From: Lachnospiraceae bacterium
Lineage (GTDB): Bacteria; Bacillota; Clostridia; Lachnospirales; Lachnospiraceae
NCBI GenBank assembly: GCA_017428105.1
Contig: JAFRRM010000017.1
Span: forward strand, 1-64,000
Direction of reading: 5' to 3'
Length of the DNA stretch: 64,000 bases
Positions 32,657-39,645 of the stretch are shown here, one piece after another. The translations under genes were made by a program, and so were the position numbers. The notes beneath the pieces were generated by a model. The model made no database searches. It worked only from the letters and a program-made list of their open reading frames with translations, and was not told the DNA's origin. The first letter of the stretch is position 1. Each line of letters starts with the position of its first letter.

Positions 32657-33201
32657 ATTATCTCCTTTCCGGCCGCGTCCGCAAAGTTCCGGAAATCCTC
32701 CGGAACGAGTTCGTAATCGACCGACGACTGCCATGCGCCGAGCTGGTCCCGCCAGGAATCCTTATTGATGCGGAGCTTCCTGAAGCCCAGCATCTCGTAA
32801 ACGTGCTGCGCGCGGGTGTTCCGAAGGTTCGTGTCGAGGAGGATCTTCGCACAGCCCCGGTCAAAAAGTTCCCAGATGAGCAGGCTCAGGATCACCCGGC
32901 CGAGCCCTTTTTCCTGATAAGCCGGTTCGCAGATCTTGATGCCGATCTCGGCGGTGCCGCTGCCCTTGTTCCGATAATTGGTCTCGCCGATCAGGCGGCC
33001 TTTGTATTCAATGACCAGGCGGCGGACGGTGTCGTCGCTGTCCGTCGCGATCTCTTTTGCGATCTTCTCCGCCGTCGTACCGAGGCCGAGCGGAAAGCCG
33101 GCGTGCGCCATGACGCGGCCGTCGTTCCACCATTTTGCCAGCTGCTCACAGTCGGCCGCCTCCGCATTGCGGATGACGATGTCCTGATGCCGGATCAGCA
33201 T
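32653..33201 (-). CDS. GNAT-family N-acetyltransferase
   Basis: A 182-residue acetyltransferase of the RimJ/RimL-like GNAT group, with the acetyl-CoA loop in YQEKGLGRVILSLLI and the C-terminal NTRAQHVYEMLGFRKL motif. The start at 33199-33201 lies behind GGAGGAG. It overlaps the kinase-like gene upstream by 7 bp and the DUF3784-like gene downstream by 4 bp, so the three are co-translated. The substrate is unknown. Confidence 0.88.
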   Translation of the reverse strand: MLIRHQDIVIRNAEAADCEQLAKWWNDGRVMAHAGFPLGLGTTAEKIAKEIATDSDDTVRRLVIEYKGRLIGETNYRNKGSGTAEIGIKICEPAYQEKGLGRVILSLLIWELFDRGCAKILLDTNLRNTRAQHVYEMLGFRKLRINKDSWRDQLGAWQSSVDYELVPEDFRNFADAAGKEII

Positions 33202-33704
33202 GTTAACTCCTCCAGCCACGCGTCCGCTGCAGCCCGCGACGTGAAAGTGATGACCCGCTTCTTCGGGTATTTGTCAAACAGCGCGAGCAGCTTCGGGCGC
33301 TTCGTTTTACGGTGGCTGCGGACCATTTCCACGAGTTCGGGATCAAGTTCCTGCTCGGTCCAGGGGATGTCCGTGCGCGTCTTCCCGACCCGCTCCGTGA
33401 TCCCGGCCATGCATTCTTCCTCATCAAGATCGAGGAGAATGACCGTATCGCAGGCAGCGATGCGCGGCTCATAGGTCCGGCTGTAGTCGCCGTCGATGAT
33501 CCATTTCTCGCCCTGCAGGATCTCCGCGAGGCGCAGGTCGAATTCCTCCCGGCTGATGTGCGTCCGGTCCGCCTTCCACCAGATGTTGTCCAGATGGATG
33601 AGGGGCAGGCCCGTGCGCGCCGCGAGTTTCTTCGCAAAAGTGCTCTTGCCGCTCCCCGAGCAGCCGAGAACCAGGATCCTGTTTTCCGTCAATACGTTTG
33701 CCAT
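33195..33704 (-). CDS. P-loop kinase-like protein (FlaR/adenylate-kinase-like)
   Basis: A 169-residue small P-loop protein with Walker A GCSGSGKS (residues 14-21), LIHLDNIWWK, an arginine-rich lid, and the EFDLRLAEIL...WIIDGDY pattern of the 'DNA topology modulation'/FlaR group of adenylate-kinase-like proteins. It probably phosphorylates a small molecule. It is the first gene of a short minus-strand operon that diverges from the transketolase operon. Confidence 0.82.
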   Translation of the reverse strand: MANVLTENRILVLGCSGSGKSTFAKKLAARTGLPLIHLDNIWWKADRTHISREEFDLRLAEILQGEKWIIDGDYSRTYEPRIAACDTVILLDLDEEECMAGITERVGKTRTDIPWTEQELDPELVEMVRSHRKTKRPKLLALFDKYPKKRVITFTSRAAADAWLEELTC

Positions 33705-33789
33705 AATGAAATATTATACCAGTTAGGGAGAAAGATTGCCAGCGGAAATCGGGACGGAAACACCCGGTCTCAGGCGCGCTCTTACCGCC

Positions 33790-33817
33790 TTGACTTTCCC
33801 GCCGCCTGTGCTACACT
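33790..33817 (+). promoter_or_regulatory. Probable sigma-A promoter of the transketolase operon
   Basis: TTGACT (33790-33795), 16 bp, TACACT (33812-33817), 29 bp before the start codon, with GGAGG between. Confidence 0.55.
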
Positions 33818-33846
33818 TGAGGCGCATCAATTCATCCGGAGGCGAC

Positions 33847-34749
33847 ATGTTGAACGCATCTCTCAAAGAGCACTGTCTGGACATCCGCTGCGACACCATC
33901 CGTGCCATCGGGCACCTCGGCGTCGGACACATCGGCGGCTGTCTTTCCGTCATCGAACTCCTCACCGTCTTATATTTTGAAGCCATGAACATCGATCCCG
34001 CGCAGCCGAAAATGCCCGGCCGCGACCGTTTCATCTGCTCGAAGGGGCACGCCGGCCCAGCCGTCTACGCCGCGCTCGCGAACCGCGGCTTTTTCCCGAA
34101 GGAAATGCTGCTCACCCTGAACCGGGGTGGGACCGACCTGCCTTCGCACTGCGACATGAACCGCACCCCCGGCGTCGACATGACCACCGGCTCGCTCGGG
34201 CAGGGCTTTTCCTGCGCGGTCGGCGCGGCCCTCGGCTCCAAGCTGGAGGGCGACGGAGCCGTCATTTATACCCTGATCGGCGACGGCGAGAGCCAGGAGG
34301 GCCAGATCTGGGAGGCGGCCATGTTTGCGGCGGCGAAAAAGCTGGACAATCTGATCGCCTTTACCGATTACAACAAGCTGCAGATCGACGATACGGTCGA
34401 GAAGGTAAATGACATCGCGCCGCTCGCTGCCAAGTGGCACGCCTTCGGCTGGAACGTCGTGGAGGTGGAAAACGGCAATGACCTGGATGCTGTCCTGAAC
34501 GCCGTCGGGACCGCGCTTTCGATGAGGGGCGAGGGCAGTCCGACCATGGTCATCCTGCATACGAAGAAGGGCTGCGGCGTGCCTGAGGTCGAAGCGATGG
34601 GCGCCGGCAACCACAACTGTCCCTTCAGTGAGGCGCAGGCCGAGGCTGCGATCCGTGCCCTGCGCGAAGCCTTTGCCGCCGAGACGGCCGCCCGCCCCGG
34701 GGATGAGGAAGACGAAGACGACGGCCCTGCCGCCGGAAAGGAGGACTGA
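33847..34749 (+). CDS. Transketolase, N-terminal (TPP/pyrophosphate-binding) subunit
   Basis: A 300-residue half-transketolase with IGHLGVGHIGGCLS, SKGHAGPAVYAAL, TTGSLGQGFS and the ThDP/Mg motif GDGESQEGQ...ND-like NLIAFTDYNK. It needs the C-terminal subunit encoded 3 bp downstream to move two-carbon ketol units between sugars. The ATG at 33847 is chosen for its GGAGG site. Co-transcription with an RpiB-like isomerase and an iron alcohol dehydrogenase, near a YihQ-like GH31, is the gene set of the transketolase (SqwGH-type) sulfoquinovose route. A general pentose-phosphate role is the alternative. Confidence 0.92.
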   Translation: MLNASLKEHCLDIRCDTIRAIGHLGVGHIGGCLSVIELLTVLYFEAMNIDPAQPKMPGRDRFICSKGHAGPAVYAALANRGFFPKEMLLTLNRGGTDLPSHCDMNRTPGVDMTTGSLGQGFSCAVGAALGSKLEGDGAVIYTLIGDGESQEGQIWEAAMFAAAKKLDNLIAFTDYNKLQIDDTVEKVNDIAPLAAKWHAFGWNVVEVENGNDLDAVLNAVGTALSMRGEGSPTMVILHTKKGCGVPEVEAMGAGNHNCPFSEAQAEAAIRALREAFAAETAARPGDEEDEDDGPAAGKED

Positions 34750-34752
34750 GCC

Positions 34753-35676
34753 ATGGAAATGAGAGCAGCTTATGCCGAATGCCTGGCGAAAATGATGGCG
34801 GAGGACCGCCATGTGGTCGTCCTTGATGCGGACCTGGCCAAGGCCAGCGGGACCCGGAGCCTTTACGAACGCTTCCCGAAACAGATGTTTGACTGCGGCG
34901 TCGCCGAGCAGAACATGGCTTCCATCGCCGCCGGGCTGGCGAGCTACGGCTTCACGCCCTGGATCGAGAGCTTCACGCCCTTCGCGACCCGCCGCATCTG
35001 CGACCAGATCGCCATTTCGATCGCCTACGCGGGCATGAACGTCAAGATCGTCGGCACCGACCCGGGCATTTCCGCCGAACTAAACGGCGGGACCCACATG
35101 AGCATGGAGGACATCGGCGTGGTCCGGTCCATCCCGGGGATGGTGATCGTGGAGCCGGCGGACGAGATCCAGCTGCGCGCCGCGATGCCGGTCATCCAGG
35201 CCTACAAGGGGCCGCTGTACCTGCGCCTTTTCCGCAAGGAGACCGCGCCGGTCTTTCAGGAAGGCTACGAATTCGACCTGATGAAGGCGGACCTCCTGCG
35301 CGAGGGAAAAGACCTCTCGATCTTCGTTTCGGGCCTGCCGACTGCGGATACGCTCGAAGCCGCGAAGGCCCTGGCGGAGGAAGGAATCGAAGCCGAGGTC
35401 ATCAATGTCCATACCATCAAACCCATCGACCGGGAGACCGTCATCCGCTCGGCGCGCAAGACCGGCTGCGTCCTGACCGTCGAGAACCACAATATCATCG
35501 GCGGCCTGCACAGCGCCGTCGTCGAAGCCCTCGCTGCGGAGCGCATTCCCGCCTTCGCCCTGGGCATTCCGGACCGCTTCGGCGAGGTCGGCATGCTCCC
35601 GTACCTAAAAAAGGTGATGGGGCTCACGCCGGAAAACATCGTCCGCCGCGCGAAAGCCGCGCTCGAAGCGAAGTAA
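34753..35676 (+). CDS. Transketolase, C-terminal subunit
   Basis: A 307-residue second half of a split transketolase. It holds the pyrimidine-binding domain (FDCGVAEQNMASIAAGLA, with the ThDP-activating glutamate; ESFTPFATRR; GGTHMSMEDIG) and the C-terminal domain (VINVHTIKPIDRETV). With the preceding gene it forms the active heteromer. The short spacing (3 bp) ensures matched expression. In a sulfo-transketolase route it would cleave 6-deoxy-6-sulfofructose and then 4-deoxy-4-sulfoerythrulose. Confidence 0.92.
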   Translation: MEMRAAYAECLAKMMAEDRHVVVLDADLAKASGTRSLYERFPKQMFDCGVAEQNMASIAAGLASYGFTPWIESFTPFATRRICDQIAISIAYAGMNVKIVGTDPGISAELNGGTHMSMEDIGVVRSIPGMVIVEPADEIQLRAAMPVIQAYKGPLYLRLFRKETAPVFQEGYEFDLMKADLLREGKDLSIFVSGLPTADTLEAAKALAEEGIEAEVINVHTIKPIDRETVIRSARKTGCVLTVENHNIIGGLHSAVVEALAAERIPAFALGIPDRFGEVGMLPYLKKVMGLTPENIVRRAKAALEAK

Positions 35677-35677
35677 G

Positions 35678-35725
35678 GCAGGAAGATCCTTCGCTTGCAC
35701 CCTGCGGGTGCTGCGCTCAGGATGA
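35678..35725. repeat. Second copy of the TCATCCTGAGCG-type interspersed repeat
   Basis: It starts just after the transketolase stop and matches 27610-27641 in inverted orientation, but an extra small palindrome (CACCC/GGGTG around 35698-35710) is inserted at the tip of the hairpin. It separates the transketolase pair from the isomerase gene and may fold in the mRNA. Confidence 0.7.
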
Positions 35726-35791
35726 CAGCGCCCCTCATATACTTTCGGTAAACACCGCATTTACTAATTGTTAATACAAGGGAGAATTATC

Positions 35792-36268
35792 ATGAAGATC
35801 GCACTCGGAAGCGACAAATCCGGCTTCAATGCCAAGGAAGCCGTCAAGGCCTGGCTCACGCAGGAAGGCTACGATTTCGAAGACCTCGGCACGCTCGATC
35901 CCGAGCAGCCGCAGCCCTACTATCAGGTCGCCGCGAAGGCTGCCCCGCTCGTTGCGGACGGGACCTTCGACCGCGCGGTGCTCCTCTGCGGCACCGGCGC
36001 CGGCATGTGCGTCGTCTCGAACAAGTTCAAGGGCGTTCATGCCGTGGTCTGCGAGAGCCCCTATACCGCCAAAATGGCCCGCGCCATCAACAACGCGAAG
36101 GTCCTGTGCATGGGCGGCTGGGTCGTCGGCCCGGAACTGGCCGTTGACATGACGAAGACCTTCCTGAACACGGAATGGTGCCAGGATCTCGAGGACTGGC
36201 GCGCCGCCAACATGCACAAATTCGCCGCCCAACTGGACGCGATCGAGGATAAAAACTATGGGAAATGA
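35792..36268 (+). CDS. RpiB/LacAB-family sugar isomerase, atypical (SqwI-like candidate)
   Basis: A 158-residue RpiB-fold isomerase with the catalytic cysteine C66 in LLCGTGAGM and the Rossmann-like start MKIALGSD. Three features of phosphate-sugar isomerases are changed. The GxDH histidine is K9, the ring-opening histidine of the RxHNxA motif is I99 (ARAINNAK), and the C-terminal RHxxR phosphate-binding arginines are absent. An enzyme acting on an open-chain, non-phosphate substrate such as 4-deoxy-4-sulfoerythrose would fit, and such an isomerase belongs to the sulfo-transketolase pathway. GGGAG precedes the start, and it overlaps the dehydrogenase gene by 11 bp. Confidence 0.8.
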   Translation: MKIALGSDKSGFNAKEAVKAWLTQEGYDFEDLGTLDPEQPQPYYQVAAKAAPLVADGTFDRAVLLCGTGAGMCVVSNKFKGVHAVVCESPYTAKMARAINNAKVLCMGGWVVGPELAVDMTKTFLNTEWCQDLEDWRAANMHKFAAQLDAIEDKNYGK

Positions 36269-37361
36269 TTTTTTCTATGCCCAGCCGGTGAAGACCTGGT
36301 TCGGCGAGAGCTGCCTGGACCGCCTGGGCGAAGTTCTTGCGGCATTTCAGATCGAACGCGCGGTGCTCGTCTGCGGGCGCCATTTCGCCGCTGCAGCGGC
36401 AGCGCTGCAGGAAAAGCTCCCTGCCGTGAAGGCCGTCTTTTCCGCTGTCGAACCCGATCCGCAGCTGTCCGGCGCGGTCCGGGCCGCCGAACTCGCCCGG
36501 GAAACGGGCGCCGATACCATCATCGGCATCGGCGGCGGGAGCGCCCTGGATACCGCAAAATTCGCGGCTGCCATCGCCCCCGGGGACGCGGAGCCGCTGG
36601 CCTATTACCGCGGCGAAGTCCCTTTCCCCACGAACCCGCTTAAGATCGTCTGCGTGCCCACGACCGCCGGGACCGGCAGCGAAGTCACGCAGGTCTCCGT
36701 CATCAGCAACGGCAACGAAAAGCGGACCATCAACAACCCCGTTTTCATGCCGAAGGCGGCTGTTGTCGATCCGCTCCTCTCCTTCTCCGTGCCGGCCGGA
36801 ACGGCTGTCTGCACCGGCCTGGACGCGCTTGCTCACGCCCTGGAAGGCTACTGGAGCAAGAATCACCAGCCCATTTCCGACCTCATGGCGGTCGAGGCCG
36901 TCCGCCTCATCACGCAGAACCTGGAAAAGGTCCGGCTCGCCGGCCCGAATGCCGACCTGCCCGCGCACAGCGCCATGGCCTATGCGGCCCTCCTCGGCGG
37001 CCTTTCCTTTGCCCTGCCGAAGACCGCGGCCTGCCACGCCTGCAGCTATCCGATCTGCGAGGCCTTCCACATTTCCCACGGCGAGGCCTGCGCCTTCACC
37101 CTGGACAGTTTCGTCCGCATCAACGCGGATGAGCGCCTCGAGGAGCTCTGCCGCCGCGCCGGCCTGTCCGGAACGGAAGAACTCGCCGCATGGATCGCGA
37201 ACATTAAGAAAAAAGCGGGCCTCAGGACCCGCCTGTCCGAACTCGGCGAGGCCGACATCCCCGCTCTTGCCGCGGCTGCAGCCGTCCATCCTCTTATGCA
37301 GAACAACCCCGTCCCGATGGACGCGGCCGCGCTGGAGAAAATGTTCGAAACGCTGCGGTAA
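36258..37361 (+). CDS. Iron-containing alcohol dehydrogenase (candidate sulfoacetaldehyde reductase)
   Basis: A 367-residue group III (Fe-dependent) alcohol dehydrogenase with NAD(P) motif IGIGGGSALDTAK, VPTTAGTGSEVT, and all metal ligands visible: D and H in TGLDALAHALE, H in AACHACSY, H in HISHGEA. It reduces an aldehyde with NAD(P)H. Translational overlap with the RpiB-like gene and the transketolase pair upstream make sulfoacetaldehyde reduction to isethionate the best pathway guess, since Fe-type sulfoacetaldehyde reductases are known in anaerobes. A generic aldehyde reductase cannot be excluded. Confidence 0.9.
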   Translation: MGNDFFYAQPVKTWFGESCLDRLGEVLAAFQIERAVLVCGRHFAAAAAALQEKLPAVKAVFSAVEPDPQLSGAVRAAELARETGADTIIGIGGGSALDTAKFAAAIAPGDAEPLAYYRGEVPFPTNPLKIVCVPTTAGTGSEVTQVSVISNGNEKRTINNPVFMPKAAVVDPLLSFSVPAGTAVCTGLDALAHALEGYWSKNHQPISDLMAVEAVRLITQNLEKVRLAGPNADLPAHSAMAYAALLGGLSFALPKTAACHACSYPICEAFHISHGEACAFTLDSFVRINADERLEELCRRAGLSGTEELAAWIANIKKKAGLRTRLSELGEADIPALAAAAAVHPLMQNNPVPMDAAALEKMFETLR

Positions 37362-37383
37362 TCCTGCGCGAGGCAGCGGACAC

Positions 37384-37418
37384 AAAAAGGAAGGCGGCTG
37401 CAGGCCGCCTTCCTTTTT
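37384..37418. terminator. Bidirectional rho-independent terminator
   Basis: A 15-bp perfect stem (37384-37398 with 37404-37418), 5-nt loop, A-run and T-run at the two ends. It closes the transketolase operon and the convergent lipoprotein gene. Confidence 0.93.
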
Positions 37419-37432
37419 TATGCTCCATATCA

Positions 37433-38203
37433 TCACCTCTTCGGCCCGTAGATCCTCCAGGCCTTGCTCAGGACCTGCTCGATCTCGCCGAAGACGCGCT
37501 GGCCGTCCTCGGGCATGTTGTCGCTCGACACGCGCACCGTCCGGTCCGCCTCCCGGAACTTCACGACGTAGGCCGCGCCGGTGATCCCGACACCGTCCAT
37601 CTCGTTCCATTTGCGCATCTTGTTGTCATCGACGATCTTCAGGCAGTCGTAAAGCGCCGAATCCGAAACCAGGCAGGCCCGGCAGCTTTCCTCTGCATCG
37701 CCCCACTGCGAATACTTCGCCAGGATCATGCTGCCGTTCGGCCGGCGGTAGAGCACAAACTCATCGTGGCCGTCGCCGCCAACGGTCGCGACTGTCGCCT
37801 CATAATAATCGAAGACCATCTCGCAGGCCCTGTTGTTGATCAGCGCGATCCAGTCCTCCTCGGTCTCTTCCCGGTTCGCCTCCGGATCGTAGACCATGGA
37901 ATTTTTCGAGTACACCTGGATCAGCACGTCGTGCGCCGGCATCGTGAAGGTGAAAACGTAGCCGTGGTCGTTGTCGTAACTCTGCTTCATGTCCACGTCG
38001 TTGCTGTAAAAACTGTAGTCCGTGTCGGTGGCGATGAACTCGTAATACAGCGTCACCTTCTGTCCCGCCGCATAGGTCTTTTTCTTCTGGGTGAAACCGC
38101 CTTCGGCGATCACCTTGTACTGTTTTCCGAAACATCCGCCAAGGCTGATCATAAGCATCGCTCCTATTAAAATATAAATCAGGGTCTTTCGGGACTTTTT
38201 CAT
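37433..38203 (-). CDS. Putative lipoprotein of unknown function
   Basis: A 256-residue secreted protein with a basic start, a hydrophobic helix and lipobox LGGC near residue 24. The N-terminal mature part (about 28-105) looks like a small beta-sandwich (TYAAGQKVTLYYEFIATDTDY). The rest (about 120-250) carries FDYYEATVATVGGDGHDEFVLYRR and no catalytic signature that I recognise. Monocistronic, with its own sigma-A promoter. Confidence 0.6.
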   Translation of the reverse strand: MKKSRKTLIYILIGAMLMISLGGCFGKQYKVIAEGGFTQKKKTYAAGQKVTLYYEFIATDTDYSFYSNDVDMKQSYDNDHGYVFTFTMPAHDVLIQVYSKNSMVYDPEANREETEEDWIALINNRACEMVFDYYEATVATVGGDGHDEFVLYRRPNGSMILAKYSQWGDAEESCRACLVSDSALYDCLKIVDDNKMRKWNEMDGVGITGAAYVVKFREADRTVRVSSDNMPEDGQRVFGEIEQVLSKAWRIYGPKR

Positions 38204-38238
38204 CGCGTCTCCTTTCCGGACCTTCGTGTTCTGCTGCT

Positions 38239-38267
38239 ATTATAAATTCCCGCGCCGGTCTTTGCAA
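38239..38267 (-). promoter_or_regulatory. Sigma-A promoter of the lipoprotein gene
   Basis: On the minus strand TTGCAA (38262-38267), 17 bp, TATAAT (38239-38244). Confidence 0.65.
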
Positions 38268-38282
38268 GCGCTGCCGCGGGCG

Positions 38283-38311
38283 TTTTCATTTGCGCTTTCC
38301 TATGTTATAAT
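38283..38311 (+). promoter_or_regulatory. Sigma-A promoter of the GNAT/hydrolase genes
   Basis: TTTTCA (38283-38288), 17 bp, TATAAT (38306-38311), 26 bp before the GNAT start, which has a GGAGG site. It is divergent from the lipoprotein promoter. Confidence 0.6.
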
Positions 38312-38337
38312 GCCTCCATGAGACACGGAGGTGTGAA

Positions 38338-38811
38338 ATGAGACCGGAGAAAATGCCGCAGGAACTTTCCTTTGCCGAAGCCGGACTGACGCCGGAAATC
38401 ATGGAGATCCTGATCGCGATGTCCGCGGACTGGGAGGCGGAAAACAGCTGCCACGGCTATCGGACAAATGAGGCGTCGGATATCGAGGGCCGCAGGATCT
38501 TCCTCGCAAAGGACGGAGAGGAGACCGTCGGCTACCTCTTCGGACTGACCGAAAACGCAAAGAAAGATTCCACGGTCATGCCGGCGGGGACGCCCTGTTT
38601 CGAGGTCGAGGAGCTCTATGTGCGGCCCGCGTACCGCAGTTTCGGCGTCGGGCGCAGGCTCTTTGCCCTCGCCGAGGAAACGATGCGCGGCGACGTTGAC
38701 TTCCTGATGGTCTCGACGGCCACCAAAAACTGGCGCGCCATCCTGCATTTCTATCTCGAAGAACTCGGCATGGATTTCTGGAGCGCCAGGCTCTTCAAGA
38801 AAGTCCGATAA
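38338..38811 (+). CDS. GNAT-family N-acetyltransferase
   Basis: A 157-residue acetyltransferase with FEVEELYVRPAYRSFGVGRRLFALAEE, the acetyl-CoA-binding loop, followed by NWRAILHFYLEELGMDFWSARLFKK at the C-terminus. A GGAGGTG site sits 8 bp before the ATG. An alpha/beta hydrolase gene follows 29 bp downstream. The acceptor substrate is unknown. Confidence 0.88.
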   Translation: MRPEKMPQELSFAEAGLTPEIMEILIAMSADWEAENSCHGYRTNEASDIEGRRIFLAKDGEETVGYLFGLTENAKKDSTVMPAGTPCFEVEELYVRPAYRSFGVGRRLFALAEETMRGDVDFLMVSTATKNWRAILHFYLEELGMDFWSARLFKKVR

Positions 38812-38840
38812 GCGGCGCAGCGCGCCGGGAGGAAGGCACT

Positions 38841-39578
38841 ATGATAATCTACGATGACGCGATCCCGCTGGAAGCCGTGCTGGAAATGCCGGAAAAACGG
38901 AGCGAAAACACCCCGCTGATGATCGTGATCCACGGCTATACCGGATATAAGGAAGAGGTCCACATCGCCGCAATGGCGCAGATGATGAAGGACCTCGGCT
39001 ATGCCGTGCTCCGCCCCGACATGTACGGTCACGGCCAAAGCGGCGGTCATTTTCACGACCACACGATATATAAATGGCTCTCCAACATCATGACGCTTGT
39101 CGATTACGCGCGGAAAGAGCTGCATTTCACGGAGATCTGGCTCTGCGGGCATTCGCAGGGCGGACTGGCCGTGATGCTGGCGGCAGCCATGGAACGCGAA
39201 CGGATAAAGGGTGTCGTCGCCCTCGCCCCGGCCGTCACGATCCCCGAACGGGCGCGGAAAGGCGAGCTTTTCGGCTATGTCTTCGATCCCGACCGGATCC
39301 CCGAAAGTTTCGAAGTCGGGGAACCCGAAACGCTCGGTAATAACTACATCCGCGTTGCACAGACGGTGCGTGTTGAGGATGCATACCGTTATCAGGGGCC
39401 CATCCTCTTCGTCCACGGAGACGCGGACGAGACCATCCCCGTGAAGGCATCGGTCGAGGCGGCGACGCACTTCCGCAATTCGGAGCTGGCCGTGATCGCC
39501 GGCGATTCCCACTGCTACGATTTCCACCTGAACGAGGCCGTCGCCGCCGTCCGGGAGTGGCTGACAAGACGAATGTAA
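38841..39578 (+). CDS. Alpha/beta hydrolase (esterase-like)
   Basis: A 245-residue serine hydrolase with the oxyanion HGYTGYKEE, nucleophile elbow GHSQGG (S near residue 113), a likely acid in HGDADETIPV, and the histidine in GDSHCYDFH. The size and motifs match cytosolic carboxylesterases of the cinnamoyl-esterase/EstD type. No signal peptide. The natural ester is unknown. Confidence 0.88.
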   Translation: MIIYDDAIPLEAVLEMPEKRSENTPLMIVIHGYTGYKEEVHIAAMAQMMKDLGYAVLRPDMYGHGQSGGHFHDHTIYKWLSNIMTLVDYARKELHFTEIWLCGHSQGGLAVMLAAAMERERIKGVVALAPAVTIPERARKGELFGYVFDPDRIPESFEVGEPETLGNNYIRVAQTVRVEDAYRYQGPILFVHGDADETIPVKASVEAATHFRNSELAVIAGDSHCYDFHLNEAVAAVREWLTRRM

Positions 39579-39645
39579 ACCTGCCGGTCCAAGCGGCTCG
39601 GCATAACGAATGAACACTCCCCGCATTTTCCAAAGGAGCAACACC

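Noticed and set aside
33847-36268. Apiose catabolism (apulose-4-phosphate transketolase) as the explanation for the split transketolase and isomerase
   Set aside because: No sugar kinase is encoded with it, and the isomerase lacks phosphate-binding residues, so a phosphorylated-apulose route fits less well than the sulfo-sugar route.
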